Source of the DNA: Chloroflexota bacterium
GTDB taxonomy: Bacteria > Chloroflexota > Anaerolineae > Aggregatilineales > Phototrophicaceae
Assembly (NCBI GenBank): GCA_020161935.1
Contig: JAIUNI010000003.1
Span: 186,001 to 250,000, forward strand
DNA length: 64,000 nt
Reading direction: 5' to 3'
Position numbers and translations under genes: made by a program. This document shows, piece after piece, positions 26,656 through 34,326 of this stretch. The notes beneath the pieces are model-generated. The model was not told the DNA's origin and made no database searches. It worked only from the letters and a program-made list of their open reading frames with translations. Within the stretch, counting starts at the first letter, position 1; each line of letters begins with the position of its first letter.

Positions 26656-27006
26656 TTAGGCGTATTGGGAGAAATCGACAACCGGACGAATTTCAACCGC
26701 GCTGTTGCCGATGACGACGAGTTTGCCGGCCATTTCAATCGCCTCATCCAAATCTTTACAGTTCAGAATGTAATAGCCGCCGAGGACTTCCTTAGTTTCG
26801 GCGAACGGCCCATCGGTCGCTATCGGTTTACCGTCGCGAATCCGCACCGTTGTAGCGGTCGAAACCGGATGCAGTGCCTCGCCGCCGACCATCAGGTTAC
26901 GGGCGCGGGCTTCTTCGCCAAACGCATTGTAAGCGGGCATATCAGCTTCCATGACTTCCTGCGTAATGGCTTGATCGGTTCCGTAGATGAGCAACATATA
27001 CTGCAT
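26656..27006 (-). CDS. YCII-related DGPF-domain protein
   Basis: 116 residues. MQYMLLIYG at the start and DGPFAETKEVLGGYYIL in the middle are diagnostic of the DGPF (YCII-related) family. Proteins of this type are the standard genomic partners of ECF42 sigma factors, and their biochemical role is unclear. ATG 27006 has GAGGAG directly upstream. It is first in the DGPF-sigma operon. Confidence 0.92.
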   Translation of the reverse strand: MQYMLLIYGTDQAITQEVMEADMPAYNAFGEEARARNLMVGGEALHPVSTATTVRIRDGKPIATDGPFAETKEVLGGYYILNCKDLDEAIEMAGKLVVIGNSAVEIRPVVDFSQYA

Positions 27007-27055
27007 ATTGATTCTCCTCAATGGTCGGGATGAGATTGTTCATCCACTTATATCT

Positions 27056-27145
27056 ATACGACGAATGACAATGGCGCGAATCGACAATGGATACAAAGGC
27101 GAAGATTTTTAACGCAAAGGCGCAAAGACACAGAGGACGCAAAGG
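27056..27145. repeat. About 90-bp direct repeat, copy 1, flanking the VOC gene
   Basis: ATACGACGAATGA through GACGCAAAGG; matches 27624-27715. It contains the CACAGAG-type unit. Confidence 0.85.
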
Positions 27146-27197
27146 GTTTCATAAGTAGACCACGTGCGTTCCGGGTTGCGCCTTGTACTTGAATGAG

Positions 27198-27578
27198 CTA
27201 TTCAGCCGGTAAGGGTTCGCTGCATCCTTGCAGACGGTTGCCAAACGGGTCGTAGAAACTGAAGTAGTTGACCATGCCGGGAACATTCACCGGATCGTCA
27301 CAGCGAACCCCTTTGGCACGCAGCGCTTGGACGGCAGCGGTGCAGTCGGGCGTGTTCAGGACAATCGACGTGCTGTTGGATGGCTGCCATTCGCCTTCGG
27401 GCGGCACCAGTGAGATATTACCGGCGGTTGAGCCAGTCTTAAACTCGATCCAGCCCATCTCCGGCAGGTCGTAAACCGGCTCGCCGAAGCCCAGCACATC
27501 GCGGTAGAAGGCGCGGCCCTTGTCGAGGTCGGTGACGGTAATCGAGACAACGTTAATCCCTTGAAACAACGACATCAT
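27198..27578 (-). CDS. VOC-superfamily (glyoxalase/bleomycin-resistance-like) protein
   Basis: 126 residues forming one vicinal-oxygen-chelate unit pair: NVVSITVTDLDKGRAFYRDVLGF at the start, MGWIEFKTG in the middle, and FYDPFGNRLQGCS at the end. Family members are small metal-dependent lyases, dioxygenases or binding proteins. The substrate is unknown. AGGAAAGG lies before ATG 27578. The gene is bracketed by two copies of a roughly 90-bp repeat in direct orientation. Confidence 0.88.
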   Translation of the reverse strand: MMSLFQGINVVSITVTDLDKGRAFYRDVLGFGEPVYDLPEMGWIEFKTGSTAGNISLVPPEGEWQPSNSTSIVLNTPDCTAAVQALRAKGVRCDDPVNVPGMVNYFSFYDPFGNRLQGCSEPLPAE

Positions 27579-27623
27579 GTATTCCTTTCCTCATGGTGAT
27601 GCTGATTATCACCTATCGTAACG

Positions 27624-27715
27624 ATACGACGAATGAGGAAGGCGCGAATCGACAACGAAAATACAAAGTCGAAGATTTTTAACGCAAAGGCGCAAAGACA
27701 CAGAGGACGCAAAGG
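27624..27715. repeat. About 90-bp direct repeat, copy 2, flanking the VOC gene
   Basis: Second copy of 27056-27145. The two start points are 568 bp apart. Confidence 0.85.
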
Positions 27716-27727
27716 TATCTATAACGA

Positions 27728-29203
27728 CTAGCTCCTCCTGCCCCGCGTCACTGTCGTCAACTGGGCAGAGGGCAGCCAGACGGTGAAGGTCGAGCCGTGA
27801 CCCTCGCCCGCGCTGGTGGCGGAGATGCGCCCGCTGTGCGCCTGTACGATCTCCTGCGTGATCGCTAAACCTAAGCCCGTTCCCCGCCGTGGGCCGCGTG
27901 CCTTATCCACCTGATAGAAACGCTCGAAGATTCGTTGCAGTTCATCGGCCTTGATGCCCAAGCCGGTATCACGCACCACGACTTCCACGCCGCCGTTGTT
28001 GACCTGCGTTCGCAGCCAGATTTCGCCGCCGGAAGGGGTGTATTTGATGGCGTTGCTGACCAAGTTGGTGAGCACCTGCGCCAAGCGGTCGCCATCGCCG
28101 GAAACAGGCGGCACGGGTTCGGCCTGTGTGTGCAGCGTCAGCCCTTTGTCGGCTGCCAGCATGGTCAGTCGCTCGCCGACGGCTTTGGTGAGCCGCGCCA
28201 TGTCGATGGGGTTCATGGTCATTGACAGGCGACCGGCTTGCAAACGGGCGAGGTCGGTGAGTTCCGTGACCATACGGTTCAAGCGTCCGGCCTCCTCGTG
28301 AATGACCTTCGCGGCCTCGCGCGGGTCTTTGGCTGCGCCGTCGATGATGGCCTGTGAGAAGCCCTGAATCGAGGTCAGCGGCGTTTTGAGGTCATGCCCG
28401 ACGTTTGCCATAAAGTCTTTCTGCGACTGCTGGGTGTTCTGCACTTGGCTGCTCATGCGGTTGAAGGACTCGGCGAGGGCGACGATTTCGGCTGGCCCTT
28501 CCACCGGTACACGCTGGTCGTAGTGGCCTGTAGCGACCGACTCGGCGGCTTGCACCACATGGGCGAGTGAACGGGTGAGGGTGCGGCTGATGACGGCTGC
28601 CAGAAACGCCGCGACCACCAAGCCGACTAACGCCGCTTGCACCAGCGGCAGCGCGAGTTCATTACGGAAGCGGTCGATGATGTTGGCGAGGGTTTGTTCC
28701 GGTGGGCGGTCAGCAAGGACGATGGCGTTGGCCTCCTGCCCCTGCCGCACCGAGGCGATGCCCGCGAATAACCAGCGTGTGCCGTCTTTGTCGCTCAACT
28801 GCCCGAACACAGCCTGTCCGGTGATGAGACGTGGGGTAGGGATGGTGAAGGATTCCTCGTTTATGCGGGTGGTGTCGCCGCGCGTGAATTGACCGGCGCT
28901 GTCGAAGCTTACCGTCTGGTTAGGGATGTTGACGACGAGGATACGCACACCGTTATCGGCGGCAAGCTGTGGCAGTTGGTTCATCAGACGGCTGAGTTCG
29001 CCGAGCGTCGGGCGGCTGCTCAGGCCAGTCTGCGGCGTGATGGCCTGCATGGTCGTCAGCAGACGTTCATAGGTGGCAGCGGGCGGCACCGGCTGGGCGA
29101 ACAGGAACAGCACGAAGGCGGCTGTCATCACCAGCAGCAGAATGACCACCAGCACCAGATATGAGAAAAAGAGGCGTGCGCGGAGGCGTGGGTTACGTCG
29201 CAT
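27728..29203 (-). CDS. Membrane sensor histidine kinase (HAMP-HisKA-HATPase)
   Basis: 491 residues from ATG 29203; GTG 29227 is possible. TM1 is near residues 12-35 (FFSYLVLVVILLLVMTAAFVLFLF), followed by an extracytoplasmic sensor of about 140 residues and TM2 (LPLVQAALVGLVVAAFLAAVI). A HAMP domain with SVATGHYDQRVP follows, then a HisKA box VGHDLKTPLTS and HATPase motifs DTGLGI and GTGLGLAI. The gene has no response regulator in its immediate neighbourhood, unusual for this OmpR-type kinase layout. The cognate regulator may be elsewhere or lost. Confidence 0.9.
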   Translation of the reverse strand: MRRNPRLRARLFFSYLVLVVILLLVMTAAFVLFLFAQPVPPAATYERLLTTMQAITPQTGLSSRPTLGELSRLMNQLPQLAADNGVRILVVNIPNQTVSFDSAGQFTRGDTTRINEESFTIPTPRLITGQAVFGQLSDKDGTRWLFAGIASVRQGQEANAIVLADRPPEQTLANIIDRFRNELALPLVQAALVGLVVAAFLAAVISRTLTRSLAHVVQAAESVATGHYDQRVPVEGPAEIVALAESFNRMSSQVQNTQQSQKDFMANVGHDLKTPLTSIQGFSQAIIDGAAKDPREAAKVIHEEAGRLNRMVTELTDLARLQAGRLSMTMNPIDMARLTKAVGERLTMLAADKGLTLHTQAEPVPPVSGDGDRLAQVLTNLVSNAIKYTPSGGEIWLRTQVNNGGVEVVVRDTGLGIKADELQRIFERFYQVDKARGPRRGTGLGLAITQEIVQAHSGRISATSAGEGHGSTFTVWLPSAQLTTVTRGRRS

Positions 29204-29332
29204 AATCGGTTCGCGTTCGAGCAACACTAAACGATGCTTCCAGCGTAACCGAAAAGTGTTATCGAAGTGTTATACGAATTGCGCGAGAATCGCAATAAAG
29301 TCATCTCAATACCCTATCCCTGTTAGTTCCAA

Positions 29333-29387
29333 TTGAGTTTGATAATGTAAAAGCTATAATACAAATATTCATTCAAGAAGTTATAAT
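29333..29387 (+). promoter_or_regulatory. Promoter region of the second R-M operon
   Basis: TTGAGT (29333-29338), a 16-bp spacer and TATAAT (29355-29360) form a good promoter. A second TATAAT lies at 29382-29387. Confidence 0.55.
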
Positions 29388-29404
29388 GCACTCGGAGTAA
29401 TTAC

Positions 29405-30604
29405 TTGAGTTTCCCTACAGTTTTAGATTTATTCGCTGGTGCAGGTGGATTTGGTCTTGGGTTTAAGAAAGCGAACTTCCAAGTAAAAGCCGCATTGGAA
29501 ATTGATAAGTGGGCATGTGACACGCTCCGTTATAACGATCCAGACTTACAGGTTATCCAGCAGGATATTCGGGAATTTAGAAGCGCCGAAAGTATCAAAA
29601 ACGCGGTCGCATTTAAGCCCGACGTAATTATTGGAGGTCCGCCATGTCAAGGGTTTAGTATAAGCGGCTCTTCACAAAAAGACCCTAAAGACCCTCGAAA
29701 TGCTCTGTTTAAAGATTTCGCTCGATGGGTTGAGGTTCTTGAACCCAACGTGTTCATTATGGAGAACGTCAAGGGACTGCTGAGTAGAAAAAACGCAGAA
29801 AATGAAAAGGTTATAGACATTATCACTAAAACCTTTAAGGATCTAGGATACGCTGTAAATTTTTGGCTGTTAAACTCTGCTGAGTATGGAGTACCTCAAA
29901 TAAGAGAACGCATATTTATCATTGGAACATCATCAACCTGCCTTCCTCCACCTCCAAAATCAAATAAACTTTCGAAGGAGAGAATATCTTCGCTTCCCCT
30001 TTGCGGAGAAGAGAATTTGTTATCAGCAGTTACCCTATGGGATGCAATCTCAGACCTACCTAGTTTAGAAGCTGGGCAAGGTAGTGAAGAACAACCCTAT
30101 AATTCTGAACCACAAACTGACTATCAAGAGTCAATCAGAGGTTCATTAGACACTCTCTATAACCATGTAGCGATGAAACACACAAAACGAACGGTCGAAC
30201 GGTTTGGTTATATAAATTGGGGCGAATCAGTATCAGATGTTCCTCAGGAATATGGGCCAAGAAAAAGAAATAACAATCAAGAGTATTCCACAAAGCTCTA
30301 TGACCAAAATAACCGTCGCCTTCATCCATATAAACCTTCATACACGATTGCCGCTGCGTTTTATGCAAACTTCATTCATCCATTTCAGCAGCGTAATCTA
30401 ACTGCGCGCGAAGGGGCTAGAGTTCAATCGTTTCCCGATACGTACCGATTCATGGGAAAACCTACAATACCTAGCCAAAAACTCTTAGCACGCGAAGGTA
30501 GGCATGAAGATACGCATTTATGTCAGTATAACCAAATTGGAAATGCAGTACCTCCGTTACTATCACAGAAAATAGCAGAATACATCCTGAAGGAGTGCTT
30601 TTAA
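29405..30604 (+). CDS. DNA (cytosine-5-)methyltransferase
   Basis: 399 residues. Motif I DLFAGAGGFGLGF, catalytic motif IV GPPCQGFS with Cys81, motif VI MENVKGLL, motif VIII VPQIRERIFIIG and C-terminal motif X NQIGNAVPPLL are all present, so the enzyme should be active. The start is TTG 29405, with GGAG at 29395-29398. The stop overlaps the endonuclease ATG (TAATG). The low GC and paired nuclease mark this as a mobile R-M unit. Target-recognition region about residues 190-320. Confidence 0.92.
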   Translation: MSFPTVLDLFAGAGGFGLGFKKANFQVKAALEIDKWACDTLRYNDPDLQVIQQDIREFRSAESIKNAVAFKPDVIIGGPPCQGFSISGSSQKDPKDPRNALFKDFARWVEVLEPNVFIMENVKGLLSRKNAENEKVIDIITKTFKDLGYAVNFWLLNSAEYGVPQIRERIFIIGTSSTCLPPPPKSNKLSKERISSLPLCGEENLLSAVTLWDAISDLPSLEAGQGSEEQPYNSEPQTDYQESIRGSLDTLYNHVAMKHTKRTVERFGYINWGESVSDVPQEYGPRKRNNNQEYSTKLYDQNNRRLHPYKPSYTIAAAFYANFIHPFQQRNLTAREGARVQSFPDTYRFMGKPTIPSQKLLAREGRHEDTHLCQYNQIGNAVPPLLSQKIAEYILKECF

Positions 30605-31503
30605 TGCTTGTACATGGAGATAATCTTACTCAAAAAGAAAAAGGGGATAGAAAGTACTCCGACGAAACTAGCCGAACCTTACTAAAAGAAATACGAGAAC
30701 AGTACTCGATCTGGCATGATTTAAACATGGAATTGAAAGGCCCCTTGACCGACATCACAGAGGAAGATCAAGCCATAATAGCTGAACGGGTAAGGTTATT
30801 AAACAACTATAAAGATTTTATGGATCAGCAGAAATACGCTGAACATTTCGACTCTCGTTCCAATCTTCACTCCTCAGTTCTAGAAGAATTCCTATACTAT
30901 TTATTCAAAGATATGGTAGGCGAAATTAGTGAGCATCTACTGGTGGGCAAATCACACTCATTCAAAGATATTTTCTTTGTCCCGCCAAATTTCAAGGAAA
31001 TGGTAAAAAAGCCATATGCCCGTATAGAAACAAAGGATCATGATTTCATCATCGGTATAAGAGTCGAATTAAAAATGTCGAATCAAGGGCAGTCTGGTAT
31101 TTTGGATCAACTTTTTGGAGGAACTGAAACTGAGATTCACCTATTTGATCTTCCTGCTGTGGCAATCGAGTGCAAAACGTACTTGGATAAAACGATGCTT
31201 GAAGGGTCATCCGCAGCCGCAGAACAATTGAAAGCTCGCAGTCCAAATGCAATTTATATAGTTCTTATGGAATGGCTCAAACTCACTGAAGCCGTGAACT
31301 TAAGAAAGTATAAAGTTGACCAAATCTACGTTTTAAGAAAACAGAAAAACACGGATAGAGAGTTTCGTTTCGCGGCTACCTATCGGAAGAACCCTATTCA
31401 TGTGGATGTCGTCCAACACTTGTTTGATGCTGTCCGAATACATCTTTCAAGTGATTGGAAAGGTGGTATTGAATTTGGTTTGCTACGTGGCTGGCTTATT
31501 TAA
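30604..31503 (+). CDS. Bpu10I/DdeI-family type II restriction endonuclease
   Basis: 299 residues. The segment DLPAVAIECKTYLDKTML contains the E-x-K half of a PD-(D/E)XK site (Glu189, Lys191) in a context I associate with the Bpu10I restriction family; an earlier LHSSVLEEFLYYLF helix supplies the N-terminal acidic residue. AGGAG at 30591-30595 serves ATG 30604, which overlaps the methylase stop. Only one nuclease and one C5 methylase are present, unlike the two-subunit Bpu10I system. A symmetric DdeI-like site (CTNAG) is therefore a reasonable guess, not a demonstration. Confidence 0.8.
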   Translation: MLVHGDNLTQKEKGDRKYSDETSRTLLKEIREQYSIWHDLNMELKGPLTDITEEDQAIIAERVRLLNNYKDFMDQQKYAEHFDSRSNLHSSVLEEFLYYLFKDMVGEISEHLLVGKSHSFKDIFFVPPNFKEMVKKPYARIETKDHDFIIGIRVELKMSNQGQSGILDQLFGGTETEIHLFDLPAVAIECKTYLDKTMLEGSSAAAEQLKARSPNAIYIVLMEWLKLTEAVNLRKYKVDQIYVLRKQKNTDREFRFAATYRKNPIHVDVVQHLFDAVRIHLSSDWKGGIEFGLLRGWLI

Positions 31504-31639
31504 ATTTATTGCCTATCCAAATTATGGCATTGTCCTTTGACAGACACCTTTCTGGTTTTTCGGTGTGTAAGGGGCGACTCTAAAGAAGAAATATAGCTTG
31601 TAGATCACCCCTTTTATCCGGTTGTGCAGCGAACAGTCG

Positions 31640-32023
31640 TTATTCAATCGCCAACAGTTCGACGACGAAGATCAACGTGGCGTAACCGGGGATAGCGCCA
31701 CCCGCACCACGTTCGCCGTAAGCGAGGTTGTAGGGGATGTAGAATTCGTACTTCGAGCCGACGGGCATCAATTGTACGCCTTCCGTCCAACCGGGGATGA
31801 CGCGGTTGAGGGGGAAGGAAATCGGTTCGCCGCGATCATACGAACTGTCGAAGGTTTTACCATCGATGAACGTCCCTTTGTAGTGAACCTTTACGGTGTC
31901 GCTGGCTTTGGGCTTCGCGCCTGAACCCGCCTCGATCACCTTATACTGCAATCCGCTGGCGGTGGTTTGCACGCCTTCTTTTTTCGCGTTGGCGGCGAGG
32001 AAAGCTTGTCCTTGTGCTTGCAT
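31640..32023 (-). CDS. FKBP-type peptidyl-prolyl cis-trans isomerase
   Basis: 127 residues: a short N-terminal region ([25 protein letters not shown]) typical of FkpA/FklB-like enzymes, then the FKBP domain with [53 protein letters not shown] and [14 protein letters not shown]. Active-site aromatic residues are preserved. There is no signal peptide, so it is cytoplasmic. ATG 32023 has GGGAGGAT upstream, and the longer open frame is an artefact. It is divergent from gpmA. Confidence 0.93.
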   Translation of the reverse strand: MQAQGQAFLAANAKKEGVQTTASGLQYKVIEAGSGAKPKASDTVKVHYKGTFIDGKTFDSSYDRGEPISFPLNRVIPGWTEGVQLMPVGSKYEFYIPYNLAYGERGAGGAIPGYATLIFVVELLAIE

Positions 32024-32114
32024 ATTTATATCCTCCCAGATAGGTTCGGCAGTAAATAGACCGCCGTAATCCGGTGTATTATAGGGCGAATACATGAGAG
32101 GAGCATATACCAAG

Positions 32115-32744
32115 ATGGCAGAAACAATCGGCATGTTGGTACTGGTACGGCACGGGCAGTCGCAGTGGAACCTCGAAAACCGTTTCACCGGCTGGGTCGA
32201 TATCGCCCTGACCGCAGCTGGAGAAGCCGAGGCACGTTGGGCGGGTGAGCAGCTCAAGGGGATGCACTTCGACCACGCCTTTACCTCCGCCCTCAGCCGC
32301 GCCCAAGAAACGCTGCGGATTATCCTCGAAACGATTGACCAGACCGATATTCCCATCGACCGCGACCAAGCGCTGAACGAACGCCACTATGGTGACTTGC
32401 AGGGACTGAATAAGGACGAAACGGCGGAGAAGTTCGGCAAAGATCAGGTGCATATTTGGCGGCGCAGCTACGATGTGCCACCCCCCGGCGGTGAGAGCCT
32501 GAAGGACACCGGAACACGCACGCTGCCCTACTACGAAACGCATATTAAACCGCTGGTGCTGGCGGGGCAAAGTATATTAGTCGTCGCGCACGGCAACAGC
32601 TTACGCTCGCTGGTGATGGTGCTGGAAGACATCTCGGAACACGACATACCGGAGCTGAACATCCCAACCGGTGTCCCCATTCGCTACCGCATCAACAGCA
32701 GCGGCGTGGTGCTGGAACACGGGTATTTAGGCGACCGGACGTAA
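32115..32744 (+). CDS. gpmA: 2,3-bisphosphoglycerate-dependent phosphoglycerate mutase
   Basis: 209 residues. The phosphohistidine motif [32 protein letters not shown] with the acid Glu, PPPGGESL and the second histidine in [11 protein letters not shown] define the GpmA class, which interconverts 3- and 2-phosphoglycerate in glycolysis. It lacks the longer C-terminus of some homologues. ATG 32115 follows AGAGGAG. It is transcribed away from the FKBP gene; a terminator-like palindrome lies after the stop. Confidence 0.94.
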   Translation: MAETIGMLVLVRHGQSQWNLENRFTGWVDIALTAAGEAEARWAGEQLKGMHFDHAFTSALSRAQETLRIILETIDQTDIPIDRDQALNERHYGDLQGLNKDETAEKFGKDQVHIWRRSYDVPPPGGESLKDTGTRTLPYYETHIKPLVLAGQSILVVAHGNSLRSLVMVLEDISEHDIPELNIPTGVPIRYRINSSGVVLEHGYLGDRT

Positions 32745-32754
32745 ATTGACGGTA

Positions 32755-32789
32755 AATAAAAAGGGTTTGCCAGTTGCAAACCCCTACGG
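32755..32789 (-). terminator. Intrinsic terminator (GTAGGG-type palindrome) of the tail-tube-like gene
   Basis: On the minus strand GGGTTTGC-loop-GCAAACCC is followed by TTTTTATTT. It is preceded by GTAG, so it looks like one of the dispersed palindromes used as a terminator. Confidence 0.75.
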
Positions 32790-32801
32790 ATCATAAAATG
32801 A

Positions 32802-33257
32802 TTATTCCGGCCAGACGGTTTCGATGCTTTCCCACTGAATAGTGAGGGTTTCCTCGATCAATTCCCCTACACCGCTGTTGAACTCGGAATAGCTCACGCC
32901 GCTAATCCATGCTTCCTTCACCAACCAGCGGCGGATTTCCTCGCCGTCATCCACAGCTACGACTGCCAGCGTCCGCGTCGGGCGCATGATGTCGGTGTCC
33001 TTCTCAGAGGTTTCGCGCAGCCACTGATTAATTGGGTTCGTTGGATCGCGCCGAACCATCTTCACAATCTGAATCGGATCTTTAACGGCCTTAAGTGCCG
33101 AGGTTTGCTTCACTTCGAGCTTGAACGGAGCCAAACCGACCACTTTAAAGATGCCATCGACGATCACATCATCGACTTCAACGCGGAACTCGTTGGCGGA
33201 AAGGCTGTCAATGTGTTTGGTGGCTTCGCCAGCGGTAGCAGGTAATTGTTCGGTCAT
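32802..33257 (-). CDS. Contractile-tail tube (T4 gp19-like) protein, orphan
   Basis: 151 residues. The pattern of an N-terminal FRVEVDDVIVDGIFKVVGL, a central KMVRRDPTNPINQWLRET and the closing strand pair WLVKEAWISGVSYSEFNSGVGELIEETLTIQWE resembles T4 gp19/Hcp-like tail tube proteins of extracellular contractile injection systems and phage. No sheath, baseplate or AAA+ gene is near, so it is either an orphan or a domesticated protein. ATG 33257 has GAGG upstream. The family call is by eye and moderate. Confidence 0.55.
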   Translation of the reverse strand: MTEQLPATAGEATKHIDSLSANEFRVEVDDVIVDGIFKVVGLAPFKLEVKQTSALKAVKDPIQIVKMVRRDPTNPINQWLRETSEKDTDIMRPTRTLAVVAVDDGEEIRRWLVKEAWISGVSYSEFNSGVGELIEETLTIQWESIETVWPE

Positions 33258-33541
33258 CAGAATCACCTCATGCGTGTATAAGCGAATACTGCCAGTATAG
33301 CACCCCTGCCTATAACGACAAACCGCCCGGTGCGAGGGGGGCGCAACCGAGCGGCTTGTTGAGGGAAGGGCTTGCCAAAAATGAATTGACTTGCCCACAA
33401 GTCCGGTTCACACAACTTGCACCACTTCGGAGGAATGAGCACAACCTACTTAACCAGACTTGTATGCTTCTACAATACCCCTAAACGTGTAAAGTACTTG
33501 TTAGTTCTTGATGAGCAAGGAATGAGAGCCTTTTTGCCTCT

Positions 33542-34021
33542 TTATTGGTGGCCAAAACCTTTAGCTAAAAGCTGCCGAATTTCCCGTAAAAGGTCGCCCG
33601 GCGTGCAAATGATTAAGCCCGACATTTGGGAGACATTTACAGCACGAATAAAATGGGCTGTATCAAGCGTAACAAGCCTGTCTGGAGATGAATTGATTGC
33701 GGCTGCCAATACAGGTGCGTCTTTGGGCGGAATCACCGAAATTAATGGCAAAACCTGTTCGGATGATGGATCAGCCACAAGCTCCCAATTCATCCGCGCC
33801 GTAAACTGATGATAGAGCGGCAGAATTTCAGGAACCTTTGCCCCTAAATTTCGCTCAGTTTCTTTTTGAATATAGGGACAAGTGATAAAGCGAACAAGCC
33901 CCAGCTCGGCTAGCAATAGCAAAGCGTAACTCGCGCCCCGCTTGGAAATCATGCCGGATATAAGCACACTCGAATCGATGAAAACACGGGGCGAAGTTGG
34001 ATCAATGAGCGGCGATGTCAC
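33542..34021 (-). CDS. PIN-domain toxin
   Basis: 159 residues. PIN acidic residues are visible in RVFIDSSVLISGM, QKETERNLG, PPKDAPVLAAA and RLVTLDTAHF. It follows the AbrB-like antitoxin gene with a 20-bp overlap, the arrangement of a type II toxin-antitoxin pair. It would cleave RNA when released. It is unrelated in detail to the PIN toxin at 8428 and to the DUF5615 protein. Confidence 0.85.
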   Translation of the reverse strand: MTSPLIDPTSPRVFIDSSVLISGMISKRGASYALLLLAELGLVRFITCPYIQKETERNLGAKVPEILPLYHQFTARMNWELVADPSSEQVLPLISVIPPKDAPVLAAAINSSPDRLVTLDTAHFIRAVNVSQMSGLIICTPGDLLREIRQLLAKGFGHQ

Positions 34022-34310
34022 CGTATTGTTCCTTAAACAGCCTTTCGCGTTCGGCGACTAAGCCATCCAGCAGGTCGTCCGCCGATAAGTTTTTCTCGGC
34101 CATTAAGTGTTCCATCTGATTCGCTAACTCAGGCGTAAGTAAGCGCGTGGGCATGACCCATATTTCACCCTCGCCCTGAATGAGTGTCAATGTATCGCCA
34201 TTTTGCAGACCAAGAGAACTGCGGAGTTCTGGCGGTAGTTTGAATGAACCCTCTTCATCAATCGAGACTTCATAAGTGGGTCTTAGCGACGTTTTAGGGT
34301 TGTCCATCAT
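34002..34310 (-). CDS. SpoVT/AbrB-domain antitoxin
   Basis: About 102 residues. YEVSIDEEGSFKLPPELRSSLGLQNGDTLTLIQGEGEIWVMP is a swapped-hairpin AbrB/MazE DNA-binding domain. The C-terminal helix (ANQMEHLMAEKNLSADDLLDGLVAERERLF) should bind the PIN toxin. Starts at 34316, 34310 or 34307 are possible; GGATG precedes the last two. It probably autoregulates the pair. Confidence 0.88.
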   Translation of the reverse strand: MMDNPKTSLRPTYEVSIDEEGSFKLPPELRSSLGLQNGDTLTLIQGEGEIWVMPTRLLTPELANQMEHLMAEKNLSADDLLDGLVAERERLFKEQYGDIAAH

Positions 34311-34326
34311 GCACATCCACTTTTAC

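Noticed and set aside
33417..33809. 130-codon plus-strand frame over the PIN toxin
   Set aside because: It is antisense to a well-supported toxin gene and lacks any motif.
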